From positions 808,066 through 872,065 of the forward strand of contig NZ_HE997627.1 in NCBI RefSeq assembly GCF_000312385.1: a stretch of 64,000 nucleotides of DNA, given 5' to 3'. The translations under genes and the position numbers were made by a program. Shown in pieces: positions 1 to 7,056 of this stretch. Source of the stretch: Tsukamurella sp. 1534 (GTDB lineage Bacteria > Actinomycetota > Actinomycetes > Mycobacteriales > Mycobacteriaceae). Position 1 is the first letter of the stretch, and every line of letters begins with the position of its first letter. The notes beneath the pieces were generated by a model that was given only the letters and a program-made list of their open reading frames with translations, ran no database searches and was not told the origin of the DNA.

Positions 1-861
1 CCTGCCCCGCGGCCGGCGCCTGGGGCTGCGCGGCCGCGGCGCGGGGGCCTGAGCCGGTGCGGCGGGTGCCTGGGCCTGCGCGACGGGCACCTGCTGCTCC
101 TCCGCGACGACGTACGCGTCGTAGATCCGGCGCTGTTCGGCGCGGTCGTCGGCGGCGGCCTTGGCATCGGCCAGCGCCCTCCCCGCGAGTTCGCGGCTCT
201 GCACGAGCGCCTGTTGCTCCCCCTCCTGCTTCCGCAGCGCGACCACCGCCGCGGTGATCGAATCCTCCGCAGTGCGCCTGCGGTCCACGGCCGCACGGGC
301 GGCGGCATCGGCCTGAATCTTGCTCGCGCGGGCCGCGCCGCGCGAGGCCACCGCCCTGTCTTTGGCCACGCGGAGCTTCTCTATGGCCCGCCGCTGGTCC
401 TGCGCGAGCGCATCGAGAGTGGAGCGGCGCTCGATCGCGACACCGGGATCGTTGCCGCCGAGCGCGTTCACGAGCGTGCCGGCGGTGTTGCCCTGCTTGT
501 ACCGATCACGGACCACGCGGTCGAAGCGCTCCTGGGAGGACCTGATCCGGCCGTCGGCCTCGGCGACGCGCTTGTCGGCGATCGCGATGGCGCTCGACGC
601 GGCCTGCTTGGCGTTGAGCGAACTCTGAACGTCGACGACGGCGCGGTTCACCGCCTGTCGCCGGGCGGCGACCGCTCCGCGGAGGTCGGCGATCCTCTGG
701 TCGGCCCGCGCGACTCGGTCGACCAGGCGGGCGACCACGTTCTCCCCGCCTGGCTCGGCCCGCGCCGTTCCCGCCGCGGCCGCCTCGCCCACCAGCAGTG
801 CGCCGGCGGCGACCGCGACCATGATCGATCGTGCGGCGAATCTCGAATCGGGATGTGCCAT
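1..861 (-). CDS. Secreted coiled-coil protein, N-terminal part, RipA/NlpC-P60-associated type (truncated by window edge)
   Basis: The ATG at 861 opens a protein with a Sec signal peptide: a charged start, a hydrophobic stretch (SIMVAVAAGALLVGEAAAAG) and an Ala-X-Ala-like cleavage region near residue 35. About 200 residues of Ala/Arg/Gln-rich heptad-like coiled coil follow, with the segment VRDRYKQGNTAGTLVNALGG typical of actinobacterial RipA-like N-domains, then a Pro/Ala/Gln linker. In this family a C-terminal NlpC/P60 peptidoglycan endopeptidase usually follows; it would lie outside the window, so the catalytic identity is inferred. In the last 40 bases the Pro/Ala/Gln composition continues better in another frame, so a frameshift or sequence error is possible. 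Role: probably cell-wall remodelling outside the membrane. Confidence 0.7.
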   Translation of the reverse strand, partial: MAHPDSRFAARSIMVAVAAGALLVGEAAAAGTARAEPGGENVVARLVDRVARADQRIADLRGAVAARRQAVNRAVVDVQSSLNAKQAASSAIAIADKRVAEADGRIRSSQERFDRVVRDRYKQGNTAGTLVNALGGNDPGVAIERRSTLDALAQDQRRAIEKLRVAKDRAVASRGAARASKIQADAAARAAVDRRRTAEDSITAAVVALRKQEGEQQALVQSRELAGRALADAKAAADDRAEQRRIYDAYVVAEEQQVPVAQAQAPAAPAQAPAPRPRSPRRRPRGR

Positions 862-1005
862 CAGTCGCCTCCCTGTGTGCATGGCCGGCGCCCCGCTCCT
901 CGACACCCCTACGTCCCAAGAGCATCACGAGCCTCATTGGCACCGTATAACACATCCGCACCATTCGGTGGCATTGACGACGGACACCGCGGGCGCACCC
1001 GATGA

Positions 1006-1758
1006 TCAGATCCGTGTGTCGCGGTGTTCGAGCACGCGGTCGACGGTCGCGATGACGAGCGTCGTCAGGAGCGCGGCGGCGATCAGGATCGAGACGACGA
1101 TCGCCACGCCGATGATGCCGTCGTCGGCGAAGGATTCGGTGCCGAGCTGGGTCGCGCGGCTGACCAATCCGTAAGGGCTGACGAAGATGACGGCCTCCAC
1201 GTTCATCGTCAGCAATGCGGCGGATAGGCCCGATCCCACCAGAGCGACCGCAATAGGTGCGGCGAAGGACCGCAGCAGCATCGAGAGCCCCGATTGCAGA
1301 GCGGCGACGGGAACGCTCGACAGGGCTACGAGCCCACTGACGAGGAGGTACTCGGCCGGAAGCATGCCCGGGAGGCCGAAAACAGTCTTGCCGAGGACGA
1401 CAACGGCTCCGAGCATGACCAATTGCATGGTCACCGCCGGCAGTGCGACCGCAGCGGTCTTGGCGACGACGATGGACGAGGACCGGGTGGGTCCGCTCAT
1501 GAGGGCGTTCCAGTTGGAGCCGTGGTGCTCGGAGCGCCAGACCAGCGAGGCGAGGACCCCGATGCCGATGGCGAGGGGGAAGAGCCCGTAGAACACGACG
1601 GACCGCAGCCACAGGGTGTGCCAACCGTCCTCGAGCGGCGCACCGTCGACGAGGGTGTTGACCACGCCGGTCACGGCGAGCACGATCGGCAGGATCAGGA
1701 CGATCACCCAGGCCATGGATCGCTTGAGTTTGATGAGCTCGGCGCCGATCGTCCGCAT
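1006..1758 (-). CDS. ABC-2 type permease (second membrane subunit)
   Basis: A 250-residue membrane protein with six hydrophobic segments, starting MRTIGAELIKLKRSMAW. The amphipathic start followed by a TM helix is typical of ABC-2 permeases of the lantibiotic/bacitracin immunity type (MutG/EpiG-like). The ATG at 1758 lies one base after the stop of the upstream permease, so the two are translationally coupled; longer in-frame starts would run back into that gene. It is the last gene of the operon kinase, regulator, ATPase, permease, permease. The pair with the ATPase probably exports or flips a membrane-active antibiotic or peptide; the substrate is inferred from family only. Confidence 0.8.
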   Translation of the reverse strand: MRTIGAELIKLKRSMAWVIVLILPIVLAVTGVVNTLVDGAPLEDGWHTLWLRSVVFYGLFPLAIGIGVLASLVWRSEHHGSNWNALMSGPTRSSSIVVAKTAAVALPAVTMQLVMLGAVVVLGKTVFGLPGMLPAEYLLVSGLVALSSVPVAALQSGLSMLLRSFAAPIAVALVGSGLSAALLTMNVEAVIFVSPYGLVSRATQLGTESFADDGIIGVAIVVSILIAAALLTTLVIATVDRVLEHRDTRI

Positions 1759-1759
1759 G

Positions 1760-2500
1760 TCAGGCCTCCTGACGGTCGAGCCGACCGGTGACGAGCGCGA
1801 ACGCGGCAATGACGACCACACCGAGAACGGCGACACTCACGTGAGCCGGAGGCACCGAAACCAGTGTCGTGCCCCGATATTCGGCGGGCATCGCCAGCGT
1901 GTAGTACCCCCACGGCACCAAGTGGTTCACCCAGTCGGGCATCCCGGAGGCGACGAGGGCGAAGACGAGGCCGAGCAGGCCGACGCCGATTCCGGCGAGC
2001 TGGTTCTCGATCCGCGCCGCCAGGACGACGTGCACCGCCAGGACGACGAGGTTGATGACCAATACGGATAGCGTGATGCCGCACCACCGCCCGAGCGGGA
2101 TCTCGTTGCCGAGCACGAACACCCCGGCGACCAGTGCGATCACGGCGGCGAGCGCCACTGCCGTCGTCACGATCACCCCGAGTGCGACGAACTTCGCCCG
2201 GCTCACGCGCCCCGCCGCCGCACCGGACGTCGCAGACGACAGCCACCCCTTGCTGAGGTGTTCGATGTCGACCTGGCGGCTGGCGAGCACGGCGATCAGC
2301 AAAGGGGACGCGGTCAGCGCGCCTTGCCCGATACCGGTCAGCAGCAGATTCCACGCGTGCTCCGCCCCGGGGACGAAACCGGGTCCCGACGCCGAGTAGA
2401 AGACGATCGCGAGCGTCAGCACGAACAGGGCGAGAGCGATCGGCCCGCTGCGCAGGCGGCGCATCTTGGCGAACTCGTTGACCACGACCGACGGGATCAT
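1760..2500 (-). CDS. ABC-2 type permease (first membrane subunit)
   Basis: A 246-residue protein starting MIPSVVVNEFAKMRRLRSG, again with an amphipathic N-terminus and then six TM segments. It carries the periplasmic loop after TM1 seen in lantibiotic-immunity permeases (MutE/EpiE-like). The start overlaps the end of the ATPase gene by 4 bp (ATGA) and the stop almost touches the next permease, so the three transporter genes are one unit. The two permeases are paralogous in layout but only weakly alike in sequence, consistent with a heterodimeric membrane domain. Export or self-protection against a peptide antibiotic is the likely role; the substrate is unknown. Confidence 0.8.
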   Translation of the reverse strand: MIPSVVVNEFAKMRRLRSGPIALALFVLTLAIVFYSASGPGFVPGAEHAWNLLLTGIGQGALTASPLLIAVLASRQVDIEHLSKGWLSSATSGAAAGRVSRAKFVALGVIVTTAVALAAVIALVAGVFVLGNEIPLGRWCGITLSVLVINLVVLAVHVVLAARIENQLAGIGVGLLGLVFALVASGMPDWVNHLVPWGYYTLAMPAEYRGTTLVSVPPAHVSVAVLGVVVIAAFALVTGRLDRQEA

Positions 2501-3402
2501 AGGGAGCCACCTGCGGTCAGAGTCATGAACACGTCCTCCAGCGACTGTTCGTCGCGGCGGACGCCGTAGACCCCGATGCGCTCGCGAACCAGACCGGCCA
2601 CGATGCCGGCCGTGGTGCGGTCGTCGACACCGGGGACGCGCACGACGGCGTTATCGAGGCGGGTGCCGTACTCCCGCGCCAACAGGCTGTGCGCGTGGCG
2701 CGGCTCGGCGCACTCGATGAGGACGTCGGGCCTCGCGGCGGAGAAGAGCTGATCGCGGCTGCCCTGGAAGATCATCCGCCCCTCGGAGAGGATCCCCAGC
2801 ATCGTGGCGGTCTTGTCGATCTCCCCCAGCAGATGCGAGGACACCATGACGGTCACTCCACCGTCGGCCAACCGGCGCAGAAGGCCGCGGATCTCCTCGA
2901 TCCCGGCGGGATCGAGGCCGTTGGTCGGCTCATCGAGGATGAGCAACTCGGGCCGGCGGGCCAGCGCCATGGCGATACCGAGGCGCTGTTTCATCCCCAG
3001 GGAGAATTCGCGGACCTTCTTGTCCATGTGGCGCTCCATGCGCACGGTTCGCACGGCGTGGTCGACGTGCTGGTCGGTGAGCCCCAGCAGGCGCGCGACG
3101 ATCTTCATGTTCTCCCGCCCGGTCAGGTGGGCATAGCCGGGAGGCGATTCGATGAGCGAGCCGATCTTCCCCAGCAGCTCCCGCCGAGTGCCCCGATTCA
3201 TCGGCTTGCCAAGCACTTCGACGTGTCCACTGGACGGACGGATGAGATTGAGCAGCATTTTCATCGTGGTCGACTTGCCCGATCCGTTCGGGCCGAGGAA
3301 CCCGTAGACGGCCCCCTCGGGGATTCGCAGGTCGAGGTCCTGCACGACCGGGTGGTCCCCGTACTTCTTGGTCAGCTTCTCCGTGGCGACGACGAACGAC
3401 AT
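2497..3402 (-). CDS. ABC transporter ATP-binding protein, antimicrobial-peptide-resistance type
   Basis: A 301-residue ABC ATPase. Walker [10 protein letters not shown] is near residue 38, the Q-loop region follows, the signature SLGMKQRLG is near 137 and Walker B LLILDEPTNGLDP near 155, with a switch His after it. A C-terminal extension of about 80 residues matches the BcrA/lantibiotic-protection subfamily. All catalytic elements look intact. The gene sits 72 bp after the response-regulator gene; that gap holds two overlapping dyads (3436-3467) that could be the regulator's binding site, so the transporter genes may have their own inducible promoter. It powers the two permeases encoded downstream. 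Confidence 0.9.
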   Translation of the reverse strand: MSFVVATEKLTKKYGDHPVVQDLDLRIPEGAVYGFLGPNGSGKSTTMKMLLNLIRPSSGHVEVLGKPMNRGTRRELLGKIGSLIESPPGYAHLTGRENMKIVARLLGLTDQHVDHAVRTVRMERHMDKKVREFSLGMKQRLGIAMALARRPELLILDEPTNGLDPAGIEEIRGLLRRLADGGVTVMVSSHLLGEIDKTATMLGILSEGRMIFQGSRDQLFSAARPDVLIECAEPRHAHSLLAREYGTRLDNAVVRVPGVDDRTTAGIVAGLVRERIGVYGVRRDEQSLEDVFMTLTAGGSL

Positions 3403-3435
3403 GCCCTCGATGCTTCCGTGTACGGAGCGGCATAT

Positions 3436-3467
3436 CGTCTGCTCAGACGACTATCTTCGCGTAGTCG
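3436..3467. promoter_or_regulatory. Two overlapping dyads, possible response-regulator operator
   Basis: CGTCTG-CT-CAGACG (3436-3449) is a perfect 6-bp-arm dyad. It overlaps CGACTA-N8-TAGTCG (3448-3467), a second perfect 6-bp-arm dyad. Both lie 34-65 bp upstream of the ABC ATPase start, the usual place for an activator of the NarL family. Binding is inferred; no conserved -10 is obvious. Confidence 0.4.
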
Positions 3468-3474
3468 ATCCGCA

Positions 3475-4176
3475 CTATCCCGCCGACTGAGGGCAGCCGG
3501 TCCGGCGGCACGGTTCATGGTTCCGGGCCGTGACGAGGCCGAGCCGATGCGCCAGGACCACGGCCTGAACCCGATCCCGCAGCTCCAGTTTCGTGAGGAT
3601 GCGCTGGCCGTGCACACGAACGGTGTTCTCGGCGACCACTAGGCGCTCCGCGATCTCGGCGTTCGACAGGCCGTAGCCGATCAGCGTGAGCACCTCGTGC
3701 TCGCGTCGAGTCAGCACATCCAGACGGATGCCGGATCGAGCCGGCGGAACGGCGACCGGTGGGGAGAAGTGTTCCAACAGCCGACGGGTCGTGCTCGGAG
3801 CGACGACTGCGTCACCGTTGTGCACGTGCGTGATCGCGGCCGCCAGCTCGGCGAGCGGGGCGTCCTTCAGCAGGAAGCCCGACGCGCCCGCCTCGATCGC
3901 CTCGTACGCGTACTCGTCCAGATCGAATGTCGTCAGCACCAACACCGGCGGCCCTCCGGCTTCCCTGATCCGGCGAGTCGCTACCACCCCGTTCATGCGC
4001 GGCATGCGCACATCCATCACCACGACGTCGGCATCGACTTCAGTGAGCAGGTCGAGAGCGGTATCGCCGTCGTCGGCGTCCCCGACCACCTCGAACTCCG
4101 GCCGGGACTCCAGTACCGCCCGGAACCCCATCCGATACATCTCCTGATCGTCGACCAGCACGAGTCGGATCGTCAT
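3475..4176 (-). CDS. Response regulator, NarL/LuxR family
   Basis: A 233-residue regulator. The receiver domain (1-120) has the acidic pair DD at 9-10, the phosphoacceptor Asp at 55 (VVVMDVRMP), Thr in VLTTFD and Lys in FLLKDAP. A LuxR-type HTH (about 150-215; LTRREHEVLTLIGYGLSNAEIAERL) follows. The ATG at 4176 overlaps the stop of the kinase gene by 4 bp. The C-terminus carries a short basic, Cys-containing tail of unknown use. It is expected to be phosphorylated by the DesK-like kinase encoded just upstream and to activate the adjoining ABC transporter, by analogy with antibiotic-sensing systems of Gram-positive bacteria. Confidence 0.92.
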   Translation of the reverse strand: MTIRLVLVDDQEMYRMGFRAVLESRPEFEVVGDADDGDTALDLLTEVDADVVVMDVRMPRMNGVVATRRIREAGGPPVLVLTTFDLDEYAYEAIEAGASGFLLKDAPLAELAAAITHVHNGDAVVAPSTTRRLLEHFSPPVAVPPARSGIRLDVLTRREHEVLTLIGYGLSNAEIAERLVVAENTVRVHGQRILTKLELRDRVQAVVLAHRLGLVTARNHEPCRRTGCPQSAG

Positions 4177-5468
4177 CGCTCACCTCCGGTGGGCAGCACC
4201 GCGTGGACCTCGAAGCCTCCCCGGGCACGGCGGCGAAACCGTACCTCGCCGTCGTACGCGTTCACCCTTTCGCGCATCCCCACCAGGCCATGGCCGCCGG
4301 TGTCGGTCCAGGCGAGATCGCTGCGAGGCCCATCGCCATCGTCGACGACGCGCACCTCGACCACGTCGTCGGCGTAGGCCACCGACACCTCGATCACGCT
4401 CATCATCGGTCCACCGTGCTTCCGCGCGTTCGTGAGCGCTTCCTGAACGATCCTGTGCGCGGCCAGATCCACCCCCGGAGGCAGTTCCCGCGGTTGACCG
4501 GCGACCGACACATCGACCCTCGTCCCACTCGCCCGCAACGGCACGATCAGCTGGTCGAGGTGCGCGAGTCCCGGCTGTGGCGCCATGGCCGGCTCGGCGT
4601 CGTCGCGCAACACGTCGAGCATCCTTCGCATGTCCGACATCGCCGCCCGGCCGGTGTCACGCACCTGCGCGATCATCGCCTTCGCCCGCTCCGGTTCGGC
4701 GTCGACGGTGACGGTGGCACCGTCTGCGGCGACGACCATCGTGCCGAGACCGTGCGCAACGATGTCGTGGATCTCGCGCGCGATCCTCGCCCGCTCCTCG
4801 GCAGCTGCGACCTTCGCGTGCGCGTCCCGCTCCCGCGCCAGCCGCCATGCCACCTCCTGCAATCCGGCGATGTACCGACGACGCACCCGGGTCAAGGCGC
4901 CGATGATCGCCGCCAGCACATCGGCGAGGACGAGCACGCCGACCTCGCCGATCCTGATGTATCCCACGTCGATCAGGGGGATGCTCGCGGCCACCATCCA
5001 CACGGCGACGGCGACCACGGCCGCAACGACCACGGGCCCGCCACGCCGTGTGCTGAGGAAGTAGAGCATGAGCGCGAGCACGATCATGGGCGCGACGCCG
5101 AACCCCGACGCGAGCAGCATGTACAACCACGAGGCCAGATAGACGGCGATCGACGAGACCAGCGGAGACCGGCGCCGGAACACGTAGAGCACGCAGATCG
5201 CCGCGGACGATGCCACGAGAGCGGCGTAGGCCGCGGCGCCGAGACGTGCGACGCCGACGTCACCGAGGTACAGGCTGGTCGTGTACATCAGGTCGTACAA
5301 GAAGATCGACGTCGCGACCACGACGTCCACGGCCGCAGAATGCCGCCGGAACCAGTCGACGACCTTCGACGGGGACGTCGTCTCCGGCTCGCCGGACCGA
5401 CCGTGCGGGCGCGGGTCGAGCATCGACGCGTCCGCCCACTGCGCCGCCTCTCCGCTGCCCAGCCCCAT
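4173..5468 (-). CDS. Sensor histidine kinase, HisKA_3 (NarL-partner) type
   Basis: A 431-residue membrane kinase. Five or six TM segments occupy about residues 45-195 with very short loops, suggesting sensing within the membrane. The HisKA_3 helix RIAREIHDIVAHGLGTM puts the phosphorylated His near 234, and the HATPase_c domain has the N-box TNARKHGG and GHGLVGMRERV. I chose the ATG at 5468 (MGLGSGEAAQW): the upstream in-frame extension would run into the rplS terminator and is low-complexity Arg/Gly sequence. It overlaps its response regulator by 4 bp. Likely senses a cell-envelope antibiotic together with the transporter; the ligand is unknown. Confidence 0.88.
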   Translation of the reverse strand: MGLGSGEAAQWADASMLDPRPHGRSGEPETTSPSKVVDWFRRHSAAVDVVVATSIFLYDLMYTTSLYLGDVGVARLGAAAYAALVASSAAICVLYVFRRRSPLVSSIAVYLASWLYMLLASGFGVAPMIVLALMLYFLSTRRGGPVVVAAVVAVAVWMVAASIPLIDVGYIRIGEVGVLVLADVLAAIIGALTRVRRRYIAGLQEVAWRLARERDAHAKVAAAEERARIAREIHDIVAHGLGTMVVAADGATVTVDAEPERAKAMIAQVRDTGRAAMSDMRRMLDVLRDDAEPAMAPQPGLAHLDQLIVPLRASGTRVDVSVAGQPRELPPGVDLAAHRIVQEALTNARKHGGPMMSVIEVSVAYADDVVEVRVVDDGDGPRSDLAWTDTGGHGLVGMRERVNAYDGEVRFRRRARGGFEVHAVLPTGGER

Positions 5469-5551
5469 GTTCGCCAAGGGTAGCGCCGCGCGACGACCGG
5501 TCCGAGAAGGCGGTTCGCCGTTTCGGCACCCGCGGCCAACCGGTTCCGGCC

Positions 5552-5595
5552 ATAAGAAAAGGCCCTGACCTGCGATCAATTCGCAGGTCAGAGCC
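5552..5595 (-). terminator. Rho-independent terminator of rplS
   Basis: On the minus strand a 15-bp stem (arms 5581-5595 and 5561-5575, one wobble) with a 5-base loop (5576-5580) is followed by TTTTCTTAT. It begins 17 bases after the rplS stop codon, so it ends that transcript and insulates the kinase operon downstream. Confidence 0.85.
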
Positions 5596-5611
5596 TCTCC
5601 GAAGCGCTAGA

Positions 5612-5953
5612 TCAGCGCTTCTCCTTGATCTTGGCGGCCTTGCCGCGCAGGTCGCGGAGGTAGTACAGCTTCGCGCGACGGACGTCACCACGGGTGAGGA
5701 CGTCGATCTTGGCGATGTTCGGGGAGTGCACCGGGAAGGTGCGCTCCACACCGACGCCGAAGGACACCTTGCGCACCGTGAAGGTCTCGCGCACGCCGCC
5801 GCCCTGGCGGCGGATCACGACGCCCTTGAACACCTGGACGCGCTCCTTGCTGCCCTCGATGACCTTGACGTGCACGTCAAGGGTGTCGCCGGGGCGGAAG
5901 TCGGGCACATCGCTGCGCAGGGACTGCTGGTCAATGAAGTCGAGCGTGTTCAT
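5612..5953 (-). CDS. rplS: 50S ribosomal protein L19
   Basis: A 113-residue protein, the normal length for bL19, with the family core [19 protein letters not shown] and the C-terminal [19 protein letters not shown]. It sits at the 30S-50S interface and forms an intersubunit bridge. The ATG at 5953 gives the standard N-terminus ([13 protein letters not shown]). In related genomes rplS lies close to trmD; here about 7.9 kb separates them, so it must be transcribed from its own promoter in the 61 bp in front of it. A strong terminator follows. Confidence 0.98.
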   Translation of the reverse strand: MNTLDFIDQQSLRSDVPDFRPGDTLDVHVKVIEGSKERVQVFKGVVIRRQGGGVRETFTVRKVSFGVGVERTFPVHSPNIAKIDVLTRGDVRRAKLYYLRDLRGKAAKIKEKR

Positions 5954-6014
5954 CGCTTGATCACCGTTTCTTGCTTCTTCTTCGCGAGCAGAGGACCCTG
6001 GCGGCCCGACGCGA

Positions 6015-6992
6015 CTACCGCCGCGGGGGTTCGACCGGTTCGTACTCCTGGCTTGCCGGCCGCTCCGCAGCCGGATACGCCCGGGCAGCACGCAGCCCAG
6101 GCAACCTGTTGATTGTGCCAGATCGACGCCGCTTTCGAGAAATCGTGAGGCGACGGGCCATGGAGCGGGGCCGGCGGGGCGGCGCCGGGGCGGGCACGAC
6201 GGTGCGGTCCAGTTCCTTCTCGGCGTCCTCACGGAGGCTCGGCAGCAGGTCGGGGCGGCCGGCCATGAGGTCCTGGACGGCGATCTTCGCCCGGATCAGC
6301 GGCCTACGCAGTCGCCGCTCCCGGCGGAGCGCCCGCAGCATCCGGCGGGAGTCCTGGTCGTAGCGCCAGCGGGCCCACGGCGCGCCGGGACGCGCGAGCC
6401 GCACCGCGCCGATCAGCAGCAGCGGGAAGAAGAACAGGCCGACCAGACCGGTCCAGATCTTGCCCTTGAGCAGCACGATCGCGGCCGTGGCCATGCTGAT
6501 CACCGCGAACCCGATCTGAGCGGCGCGCTCGGGCGAATCGCGGAAGCCACCGATGTCCACGAAGTCCAGCGGCCGCAGCCCCAGCAGCAGCAGGCCCGTC
6601 ACCGCGACGGCCACGAATACCGCATCCACAGAGGTGCGGCCCTCCTCCTGCCAGTACACGTCGCGCAGGTACAGGATCAGGGCGAACTCGTCCAGGATGA
6701 GGGCCGCCCCCAGCCCGAAGATCCCGGAGAGCACCGCGGCCGTCGTCGGGGTCGCCGTTTCGAAGGTCGCGATCAGGCCGATCGCCGCGCCCAGGCACAA
6801 CACCACTCCGAACACCATGTGGTGCAGGTGCAGGCCGCCGGGCCGGACGTTCCCGAACCACCACCGCACCTGCGCGCGGATCAGCCGGACGCTGACCCGG
6901 ATGCACAGGAAGCCCACGATGAGACCGACGAAGAAGGAGAACAGCGGCAGCCGCCCCGCTTCCACGACGTCACGAGCGAACCAGGTGGACAT
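6015..6992 (-). CDS. Conserved actinobacterial integral membrane protein
   Basis: A 325-residue protein with about seven TM segments in residues 12-215. The first half contains a conserved-looking histidine motif ([11 protein letters not shown]) and an acidic TM-border segment ([19 protein letters not shown]). The cytoplasmic C-terminal third is rich in Arg/Lys, with [20 protein letters not shown] recognise this as a protein family widespread in actinobacteria but know no assigned function; the His/Asp/Glu residues near the membrane could bind metal, which is speculation. It lies 61 bp upstream of rplS and 64 bp downstream of tex. Confidence 0.75.
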   Translation of the reverse strand: MSTWFARDVVEAGRLPLFSFFVGLIVGFLCIRVSVRLIRAQVRWWFGNVRPGGLHLHHMVFGVVLCLGAAIGLIATFETATPTTAAVLSGIFGLGAALILDEFALILYLRDVYWQEEGRTSVDAVFVAVAVTGLLLLGLRPLDFVDIGGFRDSPERAAQIGFAVISMATAAIVLLKGKIWTGLVGLFFFPLLLIGAVRLARPGAPWARWRYDQDSRRMLRALRRERRLRRPLIRAKIAVQDLMAGRPDLLPSLREDAEKELDRTVVPAPAPPRRPRSMARRLTISRKRRRSGTINRLPGLRAARAYPAAERPASQEYEPVEPPRR

Positions 6993-7056
6993 GCCTCCAA
7001 CCTAGCGCCGCGCACCGTCGTCCCCGGTCAGGTCGGTCGACGGTCCGCGTTCGCGT

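Noticed and set aside
862-1005. Cyclic-di-AMP (ydaO-type) riboswitch before the RipA-like gene
   Set aside because: The leader is too short and lacks the conserved paired regions; only a weak TTATAC -10 candidate (945-950) was seen.
214-1005. Plus-strand 263-codon ORF over the secreted protein gene
   Set aside because: Shadow of the minus-strand coiled-coil gene, which has a signal peptide and family-like sequence.
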